Assembly (NCBI RefSeq): GCF_028737215.1
Contig: NZ_JAQZAM010000003.1
Location: 248,001-312,000, forward strand
Direction: 5' to 3'
Length of the DNA: 64,000 nt
Origin: Actinomycetospora chibensis
GTDB taxonomy: Bacteria; Actinomycetota; Actinomycetes; Mycobacteriales; Pseudonocardiaceae
Shown piece by piece: positions 1-8,100 of this stretch. A program made the position numbers and the translations under genes. Each line of letters starts with the position of its first letter. Position 1 is the first letter of the stretch. The notes below the pieces were generated by a model, which did not search any database, was not told the origin of the DNA, and saw nothing but the letters and a program-made list of their open reading frames with translations.

Positions 1-218
1 TGCGCGACGGCCGCCTCCCACTGCGCGTCGTCGGTGACGTCGAGCTCGACGAAGCGTGCGCCCGGGATCTCGGCCGCGGCCTGCTCGCCGACGTCCTTGA
101 GCACGTCGGCGAGCATCACCGAGGCGCCGGCGGCGGCCATCGCCGATGCCATCCCGGCGCCGAGCCCCCGGGCGCCGCCCGTGATCAGCACTCTCCGGCC
201 GGCGAGCTGGTCACTCAT
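1..218 (-). CDS. SDR-family oxidoreductase, N-terminal part only
   Basis: The gene runs off the left edge, so only about 72 N-terminal residues are seen. It starts at ATG 218-216 and reads MSDQLAGRRVLITGG, followed by the Rossmann glycine motif TGGARGLG near residues 14-21. An acidic residue follows beta-2 (MLADV), and the VELDVTD segment matches the adenine-binding Asp region of classical short-chain dehydrogenases. The substrate cannot be told from this part. It lies about 110 bases beyond the end of the GNAT gene on the same strand, next to the box genes, so a role in aromatic catabolism is possible but unproven. Confidence 0.85.
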   Translation of the reverse strand, partial: MSDQLAGRRVLITGGARGLGAGMASAMAAAGASVMLADVLKDVGEQAAAEIPGARFVELDVTDDAQWEAAVA

Positions 219-324
219 CCGCTGTCCCCTCGTCGTGCGCCGCTCGTGCGACGCAGATCACAACGTAGGGAGGTCCGTGCCGAGCAGACAAGGTCCACCT
301 GATCTCCCGCGCGCGGCCTCCGGG

Positions 325-765
325 TCACGCCCGGCCCGGCGCCGCTCCGGACGCGACCTTCTTGCGCAGCTCGCCGACCTCGGTGGCCGTGAAGCCGTGC
401 GCGCCGAGCCACTCCCGCACGGTCTCGCCGTCGGGGTGACGGGTGGGGACGACGTTGTAGACGTAGTTGAGCTGCCGCGACGCGGCCTCGCGCTCGAGGT
501 TCTCCAGGACGAACGCCCCGACACCGGTGCCGCGGGCCTCGGGCGCGGCCACGATCAGGATCTCGGCGTCGCCCCAGGTGTCGTCGAGGCGCCCGTAGCC
601 GACCGCCGCACCGGCGTCGTCCTCGACGCGCCACCACGTGTCACCGAGGTGCTGGCCCACCTCGGGGTAGCCCAGCCCGAAGAGCGTCGGCGGCAGGTCG
701 CCCAGTGCGGCGGCCTTGCCCTGGTCCCAGCGGGGTTCCTGCTCGGCGATCCACTGCCACGTCAT
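325..765 (-). CDS. GNAT-family N-acetyltransferase
   Basis: The protein has 146 residues if it starts at the ATG at 765, which has GGAGG five bases upstream; a TTG start four codons earlier is possible. The central part, AEILIVAAPEARGTGVGAFV, has the GNAT acetyl-CoA pyrophosphate loop (R-G-T-G-V-G). The end, EWLGAHGFTATEV, looks like the C-terminal GNAT strand and helix. The family transfers acetyl groups from acetyl-CoA to amines; the substrate is unknown. It is divergent from boxC across about 85 bases, so the two promoters share that spacer. Confidence 0.8.
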   Translation of the reverse strand: MTWQWIAEQEPRWDQGKAAALGDLPPTLFGLGYPEVGQHLGDTWWRVEDDAGAAVGYGRLDDTWGDAEILIVAAPEARGTGVGAFVLENLEREAASRQLNYVYNVVPTRHPDGETVREWLGAHGFTATEVGELRKKVASGAAPGRA

Positions 766-850
766 CCGGTCCTCCAACGTTCTACAGCTCTATGCATCGG
801 CGTCGAATTCTCGTAGACTGTGGCCCGCACGACAAGGGAGGACCACCACC

Positions 851-2581
851 GTGACCGTTCTCGAGGACGCTCCGGCCGCCCCGCAGGCTGCCGGTGCCGA
901 CGCCCCGCCGCAGGTCGACTTCGACACCGACCCCACGCGCTACCGCCACTGGCGGTACGAGGTCGAGGGTGAGACCGCCTGGGTCTACCTCGACGTCGCC
1001 GAGGACGGCGGGCTGGTTCCCGGCTACGAGCTCAAGCTCAACTCCTACGACCTGGGCGTCGACATCGAGCTCTACGACCTCACCCAGCGCCTGCGCTTCT
1101 CCCACCCCGAGGTGCGCAGCGTGGTGCTCACCAGCGGCAAGGAGTCCAACTTCTGCGCCGGGGCGAACATCCGGATGCTCGCCCAGTCGAGCCACTCGTG
1201 GAAGGTGAACTTCTGCAAGTTCACCAACGAGACCCGCAACGGCATCGAGGACATGACCGCGAACTCGGGTCAGACCTGGCTGGCCGCGCTCAACGGCACC
1301 GCGGCGGGCGGCGGCTACGAGATGGCCCTCGCGTGCGAGACGATCCTGCTGGTCAACGATCGGTCCAGCGCCGTCGCGCTGCCCGAGGTACCACTGCTCG
1401 GCGTGCTGCCCGGCACCGGCGGGCTCACCCGCGTCACCGACAAGCGCCATGTCCGCAAGGACCGCGCCGACATCTTCGCCACCAAGTCCGAGGGCTTCCA
1501 GGGGCCCAAGGCCGTCGACTGGAAGCTCGTCGACGAGACGGTCTCGCGCAAGCAGTGGGACGCCACGGTGCGCGAGCGCGCGGCGGAGGCCGCGGCCGGG
1601 TCGCACCGGCCCGTCGACGGTCACGGAATCAGCCTGCCGCCGTTGGCCCGCGAGGTCACCGCTGAGTCTGATTCTCTGGCTTCGATCCGCTACCCCAACG
1701 TGCGCTGCGACATCGACCGCGGCGCGCGCACCGCGACGATCACGGTGCTCGGCCCCGAGCCGCACGCCGTGCCCGAGTCGCTCGAGCGCATCCACGCCCT
1801 CGGCGCCGACTTCTGGCCGCTGGCGATGACCCGCGAGCTCGACGACCTCATCCTGCGGCTGCGCACCAACGAGCTCGAGATCGGCACCTGGCTGATCAAG
1901 ACGCAGGGCTCGATCGAGGGCGCGCTGGCCTTCGAGCGGGTCATCGCCGAGCACTCGTCGTCCGACTGGCTCGTCAACGAGATCCGCCACTACTTCAAGC
2001 GGACCCTCAAGCGCCTCGACGTCACCAGCCGCACGCTGATCGCACTGATCGAGCCCGGCAGCTGCTTCGCCGGCGCCCTGCTCGAGCTGGCCCTCGCGTG
2101 CGACCGCCAGTACATGCTCGAGGGCACCTTCGAGGACCACGACGAGGAGCAGGACCCGGCGCAGATCGTGCTCACCGCGTCGAACTTCGGCACGTTCCCG
2201 ATGGGCAACGGGCTCACCCGCCTGCAGTCCCGCTTCTACGGCGACGACGAGACGCTCGCGGCGCTCGAGGCCGGCTCGCGCTTCACCGGCGCGCAGGCCG
2301 AGGAGGCCGGCCTGGTCACCGACGCCCCCGACGACATCGACTACGAGGACGAGATCCGCATCCTTCTCGAGGAGCGCGCCTCGCTGAGCCCGGACGCCCT
2401 CACGGGCATGGAGGCGAACCACCGTTTCGTCGGCCCGGAGACCATGGAGACGCGGATCTTCGGCCGCCTGACCGCCTGGCAGAACTGGATCTTCATCCGC
2501 CCGAACGCCTCGGGACCGGAGGGCGCGCTGCGCCGCTACGGCACGGGACGCAAGGCCGACTTCGACCAGAAGCGAGTGTGA
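851..2581 (+). CDS. boxC: BoxC, 2,3-epoxybenzoyl-CoA dihydrolase (benzoyl-CoA-dihydrodiol lyase)
   Basis: BoxC opens the ring of 2,3-epoxybenzoyl-CoA with two waters, giving 3,4-didehydroadipyl-CoA semialdehyde and formate. The 576-residue length fits the family, which is far longer than ordinary crotonases. The first crotonase motif is SNFCAGANIRML and then the oxyanion region NGTAAGGGYEMALACE. A second, diverged crotonase-like half contains SCFAGALLELALACD. I chose GTG 851 because AGGGAGG lies about nine bases upstream; the frame stays open upstream to 716 but without a ribosome site. boxB follows after seven bases, so the two are almost certainly cotranscribed. Confidence 0.93.
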   Translation: MTVLEDAPAAPQAAGADAPPQVDFDTDPTRYRHWRYEVEGETAWVYLDVAEDGGLVPGYELKLNSYDLGVDIELYDLTQRLRFSHPEVRSVVLTSGKESNFCAGANIRMLAQSSHSWKVNFCKFTNETRNGIEDMTANSGQTWLAALNGTAAGGGYEMALACETILLVNDRSSAVALPEVPLLGVLPGTGGLTRVTDKRHVRKDRADIFATKSEGFQGPKAVDWKLVDETVSRKQWDATVRERAAEAAAGSHRPVDGHGISLPPLAREVTAESDSLASIRYPNVRCDIDRGARTATITVLGPEPHAVPESLERIHALGADFWPLAMTRELDDLILRLRTNELEIGTWLIKTQGSIEGALAFERVIAEHSSSDWLVNEIRHYFKRTLKRLDVTSRTLIALIEPGSCFAGALLELALACDRQYMLEGTFEDHDEEQDPAQIVLTASNFGTFPMGNGLTRLQSRFYGDDETLAALEAGSRFTGAQAEEAGLVTDAPDDIDYEDEIRILLEERASLSPDALTGMEANHRFVGPETMETRIFGRLTAWQNWIFIRPNASGPEGALRRYGTGRKADFDQKRV

Positions 2582-2588
2582 CCCCACC

Positions 2589-4016
2589 ATGACCTCCGCA
2601 CGCCCGAAGATCGACTTCGACGCGAAGATCCCGAACAACGTCGACCTCGCGTCCGACCGCAAGCTCCAGCGCGCCCTGGAGCGCTGGCAGCCGAACTTCC
2701 TCGACTGGTGGGGCGACATGGGCCCGGCCGTCGACACCAAGGACGTCTACCTGCGCACGGCGGTCGACGTCGGCCGCGAGGGCTGGGCGCACTTCGACCA
2801 CGTCCCGATGAACGAGTACCGCTGGGGCGTCTTCCTCTCCGAGCACGACCCGGACCGCAAGATCGCCTTCGGCGAGCACAAGGGCGAGCCGGTCTGGCAG
2901 GAGGTGCCCGGCGAGTACCGCGCCGACCTGCAGCGCCTGATCGTCATCCAGGGCGACACCGAGCCCGCGTCGGTCGAGCAGCAGCGCTTCCTCGGCGCCA
3001 CCGCCCCGTCGCTCTACGACATGCGCAACCTGTTCCAGGTCAACGTCGAGGAGGGCCGTCACCTGTGGGCGATGGTCTACCTGCTGCACGCCTACTTCGG
3101 CCGCGCCGGGCGCGAGGAGGCCGACCAGCTGCTGGCGCGCAACTCCGGCTCGGACGACTCGCCACGCATCCTCGGGGCCTTCAACGAGGAGACCCCGGAC
3201 TGGCTGTCGTTCTACATGTTCACGTACTTCACCGACCGGGACGGCAAGTACCAGCTCGGCACGCTGAAGGAGTCGGGCTTCGACCCGCTCTCGCGCACCT
3301 GCGAGTTCATGCTCAAGGAGGAGGCCCACCACATGTTCGTGGGCACCACCGGCATCGACCGCGTCGTGACCCGCACCGCGCAGCTGATGAACGAGCACGA
3401 CTCCGACGAGGTCGCCGGGGCCGGCGGCATCCCGCTGGAGATGATCCAGAAGTACATCAACTTCCACTACACGGTCTCGCTGGACCTCTTCGGCAACGAG
3501 TCGTCCACCAACGCCGCGAACTACTTCACCGCCGGCATCAAGGGTCGCTGGCAGGAGGAGCGCCGCAAGGACGACCACCTGCTCACCGACGACGCCGGCG
3601 CCGTGGACGCCGTGCGCGACGGGCAGATCACGACCACCGAGGTGCCGGCGCTGCTGGCCCTGAACCAGGACCTGCGCAGCGAGTACATGAGCGACTGCCG
3701 CGGCGGGCTCAAGCGCTGGAACCGCATCCTCGAGAAGCACGGGATCGACGCGCGCCTGTCCCTGCCGCACGTCGGCTTCAACCGGCAGGTGGGCGCGTTC
3801 GCCGGCAGCCACATCACCCCCGAGGGCAAGATGATCTCGGCGGAGGACTGGAAGGCCCAGGAGTCGAAGTGGCTGCCCACCGAGGTCGACAAGACCCACG
3901 TGCGCGGGCTCATGCACCCCGTCCTCGAGCCGGGCAAGATCGCCGGCTGGATCGCCCCGCCGTCCAACGGGATCAACGACAAGCCCATGGACTTCGAGTA
4001 CGTGCACTTCAACTGA
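2589..4016 (+). CDS. boxB: BoxB, benzoyl-CoA 2,3-epoxidase oxygenase subunit
   Basis: BoxB is the diiron oxygenase that epoxidises benzoyl-CoA with O2 and electrons from the reductase BoxA. The protein has 475 residues, normal for the family. Candidate iron ligands, matched from memory of the Azoarcus enzyme with a constant +5 offset, are E125, E155, H158 (VEEGRHLW), D216 (FTDRDGK), E245 and H248 (LKEEAHHMF). All are present, so the enzyme looks intact. It lies seven bases after boxC. A hairpin followed by TTTT comes directly after the stop, so the ligase gene downstream is probably transcribed separately. No boxA is found in the window. Confidence 0.95.
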   Translation: MTSARPKIDFDAKIPNNVDLASDRKLQRALERWQPNFLDWWGDMGPAVDTKDVYLRTAVDVGREGWAHFDHVPMNEYRWGVFLSEHDPDRKIAFGEHKGEPVWQEVPGEYRADLQRLIVIQGDTEPASVEQQRFLGATAPSLYDMRNLFQVNVEEGRHLWAMVYLLHAYFGRAGREEADQLLARNSGSDDSPRILGAFNEETPDWLSFYMFTYFTDRDGKYQLGTLKESGFDPLSRTCEFMLKEEAHHMFVGTTGIDRVVTRTAQLMNEHDSDEVAGAGGIPLEMIQKYINFHYTVSLDLFGNESSTNAANYFTAGIKGRWQEERRKDDHLLTDDAGAVDAVRDGQITTTEVPALLALNQDLRSEYMSDCRGGLKRWNRILEKHGIDARLSLPHVGFNRQVGAFAGSHITPEGKMISAEDWKAQESKWLPTEVDKTHVRGLMHPVLEPGKIAGWIAPPSNGINDKPMDFEYVHFN

Positions 4017-4026
4017 GCGTCACCCC

Positions 4027-4050
4027 GCCCGGGGCGAGCCGGGGGCTTTT
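4027..4050 (+). terminator. Rho-independent terminator after boxB
   Basis: Ten bases after the boxB stop, GCCCGG pairs imperfectly with CCGGGGGC and the stem is followed by TTTT. This is one of only two hairpins seen here with a T-run. It separates boxCB from the benzoate-CoA ligase. Confidence 0.6.
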
Positions 4051-4107
4051 CTGACGTTGAGTGCAAGCCCTGCGTCCACGCTTGCACTCAGTGCCAGGAA
4101 AGCCACA
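4051..4107 (+). repeat. Structured intergenic repeat, copy A
   Basis: CTGACGTTGAGTGCAAG and CTTGCACTCAGTGCCAG form an arm pair matching at 14 of 17 positions, around the 13-base loop CCCTGCGTCCACG. The 3' tail reads GAAAGCCACAT. Two related copies lie at 12794 and 42061, also on the plus strand and also just after a gene. The loop is identical in the 12794 copy, while the stem next to it differs by paired changes. It is probably a 3' UTR RNA structure or a small dispersed palindromic repeat. Confidence 0.7.
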
Positions 4108-4155
4108 TCCTCGCCGTCACCACCCGTCACGCCGACCACCACGGAGCTGGCGCCC

Positions 4156-5772
4156 ATGTCGGAGTCGTTCAACGCCACGGACTACCTCGTCGGTCGTCGG
4201 CTGGCGGCCGGTGAGGGCGACCGGGTGGCGGTGCGGGCGCCCTCGCGCACGCTGACCTACGCCGAGCTGGACGCCGAGGTCGGCCGCGTGGCCGCGGGGC
4301 TCGCGGCGCTGGGCGTCCAGCCCGAGCAGCGGGTCGTCATGTGCATGGTCGACGAGGTCGAGCTGTTCACCGGCATCCTCGCGACGATGCGGCTCGGCGC
4401 GGTGGCCGTGCCGGTGTCGACGATGCTGCGCGGCCCCGAGCTCTCGGTGCTCGTGGCCGACTCGCGCAGCCGGCTCGTGCTGTGCTCCGCGACCTTCGCC
4501 GACGTCACCCGCGCCGCGGTGCTCGCGACACGCCAGCGGGGCGGCGACGTCGGCGAGGTCGTCGTCACCGGCGACGACCCCTCCGGCTTCGGCCCCGAGG
4601 TGGGCGCGCGCACGTGGGCCGAGATGCTCGCCGCCGGCGAGGCGCTGGGCGGCATCCCGCCGGCGTACGACACGTGGGACGAGTCCCAGGCGCTGTGGCT
4701 CTACACCTCGGGCACCACCGGCAAGCCCAAGGCCGCGATGCACCGGCACGCCGACATCCGCACGGTGTGCGAGACCTACGGCCAGCAGGTCCTCGGCATC
4801 CGCGCGGGAGACCTGTGCCTCTCGGTGGCCAAGCTGTTCTTCGCCTACGGCATCGGGAACTCGATGTTCTTCCCGCTGTCGGTGGGCGCGGCGGTCGTCC
4901 TGGAGCCGTCCCGGCCGACCCCGGCGCTGCTCGCCGAGCTCGCCGCCCGCCACCGGGTGACGATGTTCTTCGGCACCCCGAGCTCCTACGGCCCGCTGCT
5001 GGCCGCCGCCGAGTCCGGGCAGATCGACGCCGCGGCCTTCGCCACCGTGCGCCAGGGCGCGTCCGCGGGCGAGGCGCTGCCCGCCCGGATGGTGAACGGG
5101 ATGCGCTCGGTGTTCGGCGTCGAGGTGCTCGACGGCATCGGGTCCACCGAGGCGCTGCACATCTACCTGTCGAACCGGCCCGGCGAGGTCGTGCCCGGGA
5201 CGTCGGGCGTGCCCGTCCCCGGCTACGACGTCGAGATCCGCGGCACGGACGGCCGGCCCGTCCCCGACGGCGAGACCGGGACGCTCTACGTCCGAGGCGA
5301 CTCGATCTGCACGGGCTACTGGTGCCGCACCGCCACCAACCGCCTCGTGTTCGAGGGGGAGTGGCTGCGCACCGGCGACACCTACATCCGCAACGCCGAC
5401 GGCACCTACACCTGCCTCGGGCGCACCGACGACGTGCTCAAGGTCGGCGGCATCTGGGTGACGCCGGCCGAGGTCGAGGAGCGCCTGGTCGCGCACCCGA
5501 GCGTGGCCGAGGTCGTGGTGGTCGCGGTGTCGGACGACGACGGCCTCGACGTCCCGGTGGCGTGCGTCGTCCCGCGTGAGGGCCACACCGTCGACCCCGA
5601 GGCGCTCGTGGCCTGGTGCCGCGAGGGTCTGGCGTCGTTCAAGCGCCCGCGCCACGTCATCGCCATCGACGAGGTCCCGCGCACCGCGACCGGCAAGGTC
5701 CAGCGCTTCCGGCTGCGCGAGCTCGCCTCCGCACGTGTCGGCGAGGGCCGCGCCCTGCAGGCGGCGCTCTAG
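4156..5772 (+). CDS. Benzoate-CoA ligase (AMP-forming)
   Basis: The enzyme activates benzoate (or a substituted benzoate) with ATP and CoA, supplying substrate to BoxB. The 538-residue protein starts at ATG 4156 with a GGAG ten bases upstream. The adenylation P-loop reads LYTSGTTGKPKAAMH. The A5 region is DGIGSTEALHIY and the hinge is WLRTGDTYIRNADG, then GRTDDVLKVGG and the catalytic lysine end PRTATGKVQRFRL. The STEALHIYLSNRPG stretch is characteristic of the benzoate-CoA ligase branch as I remember it. Position beside boxCB supports the aromatic substrate. 4-Hydroxybenzoate or 2-aminobenzoate ligase remain possible. Confidence 0.88.
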   Translation: MSESFNATDYLVGRRLAAGEGDRVAVRAPSRTLTYAELDAEVGRVAAGLAALGVQPEQRVVMCMVDEVELFTGILATMRLGAVAVPVSTMLRGPELSVLVADSRSRLVLCSATFADVTRAAVLATRQRGGDVGEVVVTGDDPSGFGPEVGARTWAEMLAAGEALGGIPPAYDTWDESQALWLYTSGTTGKPKAAMHRHADIRTVCETYGQQVLGIRAGDLCLSVAKLFFAYGIGNSMFFPLSVGAAVVLEPSRPTPALLAELAARHRVTMFFGTPSSYGPLLAAAESGQIDAAAFATVRQGASAGEALPARMVNGMRSVFGVEVLDGIGSTEALHIYLSNRPGEVVPGTSGVPVPGYDVEIRGTDGRPVPDGETGTLYVRGDSICTGYWCRTATNRLVFEGEWLRTGDTYIRNADGTYTCLGRTDDVLKVGGIWVTPAEVEERLVAHPSVAEVVVVAVSDDDGLDVPVACVVPREGHTVDPEALVAWCREGLASFKRPRHVIAIDEVPRTATGKVQRFRLRELASARVGEGRALQAAL

Positions 5773-5949
5773 ATGGCCGGCGACCGCAGCGACCGGACCG
5801 ACCCGCTCGCGACGGCCGACCAGCCGCCGACCGAGGGCGAGCCCGCCTACCGCCCGACGATCGAGCCGGGCGGCGACGTCCCGGGCGCGGTGCAGGGCTC
5901 CGACCACGAGGAACCGATCGACGGCCCGGAGCCCGAGCCGGAGAGCTGA
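5773..5949 (+). CDS. Small acidic hypothetical protein, 58 residues
   Basis: The ATG follows the ligase stop codon with no gap (TAGATG). The peptide is rich in Asp, Glu, Pro and Gly, has no cysteine or hydrophobic stretch, and ends GPEPEPES. It should be disordered and soluble. The reading frame keeps G or C in most third positions, as in real genes here, and the zero-gap spacing implies coupled translation with the ligase. I recognise no family. It also abuts the stop of the converging SCO6745-type gene. Confidence 0.6.
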   Translation: MAGDRSDRTDPLATADQPPTEGEPAYRPTIEPGGDVPGAVQGSDHEEPIDGPEPEPES

Positions 5950-6867
5950 TCAGCCGGCCAGCCGCTTCGCGGGGTCGGACGGCGCCGCGTCGAGGGCGAT
6001 GAGGGCGTCCGACCAGTCGTCGAGCTGCTTGGTGATCCCCGGCAGGTCGGGGCCGATCGCCTCGACCACGGACTGCTGCATCGCGTCGGTGCGCCCCTCG
6101 AGGTCCGCGCGGTGCCGCAGGCCGGCCGCGCTGAGCCGGTCCTCCTCGACCAGGCCGCGGTCCCGCAGGCGGGCGACGGCGGCGTCGATCTGCTCGGGGC
6201 CCCAGCCCCGCGACGCGGTGTAGGCGCCGAGCGGATAGCCGCACCAGAGCTCGGTGAGCACGTTCATCTGCACCGCGTCGAGCCCGTCCACCGCACAGAC
6301 CGCGAGGTGCGAGTCGCCACGGTGCTCGCGCAGCACGTGACACGCGTGGACGACGCCCGCGAGCGGGTCGGTCGGCCACGGCTCGGTGGTCAGGCCGGTG
6401 AACAGAAGGCGGGCGGTGGAGTCGGCGGCGTCGATGCCTCGGCGCAGCCCCTCCACCACGGACGCCGCCTCGGCGTCGACGTCCCCGAGCAGGCGACGCA
6501 ACGTGGCGCCCGGGGCGTCGATGCGCACCCGGACGAGGTCGGCGAGCGGGACCGCGGCGACGCCCGCCTCGTACTCGGGCCCGACGAGGTCCGGCGCGAA
6601 GACACCGAGCGCCGCCACCGCGACGGCGGTCGGCGGTGTGCCGAGCGGCGCGGTGCGCTCGCGGACATAGGCGGCGAAGTAGTCGTCCAGTCCCAGCCGG
6701 GCGTAGCCCTCGGCGGCCTCGGGCGACCAGATCGACAGGCACGCCAGCGGCTCCATCGCGTCGCGCAGCGCCCGGGCCGGCGACGGCTCGCGGCCGGCGG
6801 GCGGGTCGGCGGGGCGGGGACGGTCCGGCGGGGCGAAGAACAGGCCACGCATCGTCACGTAGTCCAC
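5950..6867 (-). CDS. SCO6745-family protein (helical, winged-helix-like C-terminus)
   Basis: The 305-residue protein starts at GTG 6867, with GAGGAG seven bases upstream. Family signs are the N-terminal AMEPLACLSIWSPEAAEGYA region and the central NVLTELWCGYPLGAYTASRGW stretch, followed by a DNA-binding-like segment with AVARLRDRGLVEEDRLSAAG. Members are widespread in actinomycetes and of unknown function; some annotations call them HTH proteins. The start lies 13 bases inside the preceding gene on the same strand, so the two are translationally coupled. Its 3' end faces the ligase operon, with no spacer. Confidence 0.8.
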   Translation of the reverse strand: MDYVTMRGLFFAPPDRPRPADPPAGREPSPARALRDAMEPLACLSIWSPEAAEGYARLGLDDYFAAYVRERTAPLGTPPTAVAVAALGVFAPDLVGPEYEAGVAAVPLADLVRVRIDAPGATLRRLLGDVDAEAASVVEGLRRGIDAADSTARLLFTGLTTEPWPTDPLAGVVHACHVLREHRGDSHLAVCAVDGLDAVQMNVLTELWCGYPLGAYTASRGWGPEQIDAAVARLRDRGLVEEDRLSAAGLRHRADLEGRTDAMQQSVVEAIGPDLPGITKQLDDWSDALIALDAAPSDPAKRLAG

Positions 6868-7397
6868 GGGGTCTCCTCGGGTTCGTCGTCGAGGGCGTGC
6901 CACACGACCCCGGCCGAGACGGCGTCCGGCGCCGACAGGACGCCGTGCAGGCGGGCGACCTGCGCGACGAGCCGCTCCGGTTCGCACTCGTGCACGGACG
7001 CCTCCTCGCGCAGGACCGCCGTGACGAGGTCGACGACGCCACTCACCCGCCAGCGGCACAGCGACGTCGCGAGCACACGGGCCGAGCGCGCCACGAGGGC
7101 GAGCTCCTCGGGTCGCGCGTCGGGGAGCGTGATGCGGTCGGGGTCGCGGAGCACCGGCCGGGTGAGCCCGCTCCAGGCCCGCAGCGCCAGGCCGCCTGCA
7201 AGGGGGTCGGGTGGGGTCGCGCCGTCGGCCTCCGCCTCGCGCAGGGCGAGCATCAGGCCCGAGACCTGCCCGAGCGCCCGGACCCACTCGCAACGCGTAC
7301 CGGGTGGCGCAGAGGTGCCGGCCGCCGCGTCGTCGGCGGGGGGCCGCGGGTGCGGCGCCGCCTCCCGGTGCTGGACCGCGTGCTCGTCGTCCCCCAT
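6855..7397 (-). CDS. Hypothetical protein, 180 residues, coupled to the SCO6745-type gene
   Basis: I chose ATG 7397 (MGDDEHAVQ) because GAGGGGGGA lies just upstream; the open frame continues to 7667, but with poor composition. The N-terminal 40 residues are low-complexity. The rest is alpha-helical in character, with LGQVSGLMLALREAEAD and VVDLVTAVLREEASVHEC. No catalytic motif or membrane segment is visible and I recognise no family. Its stop lies 13 bases inside the next gene, so the two proteins are probably made together. Confidence 0.65.
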   Translation of the reverse strand: MGDDEHAVQHREAAPHPRPPADDAAAGTSAPPGTRCEWVRALGQVSGLMLALREAEADGATPPDPLAGGLALRAWSGLTRPVLRDPDRITLPDARPEELALVARSARVLATSLCRWRVSGVVDLVTAVLREEASVHECEPERLVAQVARLHGVLSAPDAVSAGVVWHALDDEPEETPWTT

Positions 7398-7700
7398 CGA
7401 TCCCCCCTCGCCCGAACGGCCCACACCGGGGTCGTCGTCGCCGGACGGTAGAGAGGGTCGGTCGCTCTCTGCATCAGGGAAAACCCTCGAACGTTCGGTC
7501 CCCACTCGAATGCCACGGTAGTAGCAGTACGGAGAGTTGCTCGCGGCGTGCGCGACGGGGTCAGAGCGCGGCGACGAGGCCGACGACCCCGTCGCGGCCG
7601 ACGAGCTCCTGCTCGGCGCCCATGACCTCCTGCGGAGGACGACGCTGCCGGCGGGCCGGCGGGTCACGATCGACGCCCGCGGCGCTGCCCGACGAGGCGC
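7398..7700. other. Intergenic stretch without a recognisable gene
   Basis: About 300 bases separate the 180-residue gene and the small CxxC gene. Open frames cross the region on both strands, but they give arginine/proline-rich translations typical of shadow frames in GC-rich DNA. The base composition is somewhat less GC-rich near 7470-7540, where the promoter of the minus-strand gene at 7397 should lie. No dyad of note was seen. Confidence 0.5.
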
Positions 7701-7904
7701 TCAGAGCGCCGACGCCAGCTCCGGGTACCAGGCACTGACCGTGAGGTCGAGCTCGGCCAGGTCGGGGTGCCGGAAGAGCAGGGACTCGTCGGGGCTCAGC
7801 CGCTGCGGTCGGCGCCCGCCGGTGGGGCAACCGTCCTCGTGGCGGAGCGGGTAGAGCTTCCAGACCCGCACGGACTCGCAGTAGTGGCACTCGCCAGTGA
7901 TCAT
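7701..7904 (-). CDS. Small hypothetical protein with N-terminal CxxC
   Basis: The 67-residue protein starts at ATG 7904 with GGAG eight bases upstream. It begins MITGECHYCESVRVWKLYP, giving a C-H-Y-C knuckle and a third Cys in EDGCPTGG, which could hold one zinc ion. The rest ends with DLAELDLTVSAWYPELASAL. The composition is protein-like and unlike the shadow frames around it. The family is unknown to me. Confidence 0.55.
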   Translation of the reverse strand: MITGECHYCESVRVWKLYPLRHEDGCPTGGRRPQRLSPDESLLFRHPDLAELDLTVSAWYPELASAL

Positions 7905-8053
7905 CGGGGAACTCCGGGCACGTCGGCGACCTCAGAGGGAACGGCCCCGCGCGTCGACGCCGAGCGCGGGGACGCTGCCAGTGTGGTTCCCGGCCGTGCT
8001 CCTGCGACCCCGTTCCGTGACCGCGCCCACGGTGTGACGCGCGCCCACCCCTA

Positions 8054-8095
8054 CGTGCGTGATCTTCTGAGCTATCACTCGGAAGATCACGCACG
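8054..8095. terminator. 42-nt near-palindrome, GATCTTC type
   Basis: CGTGCGTGATCTTCTGAG and CTCGGAAGATCACGCACG form long arms with few mismatches around a CTATCA centre. It ends five bases before the stop of the phosphotransferase-like gene (minus strand), so it can end that transcript. Related copies are at 20181 and 62053. Confidence 0.7.
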
Positions 8096-8100
8096 AGGGG

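Noticed and set aside
782-4007. Long minus-strand frames opposite boxC and boxB (652 and 504 residues)
   Set aside because: They mirror the real genes codon by codon in another frame and show no domain; the plus-strand proteins have complete catalytic motifs.
7561-8094. A 177-residue minus-strand frame
   Set aside because: It contains the palindrome at 8054, overlaps the CxxC gene and is low-complexity; only a short end looks protein-like and has no start.
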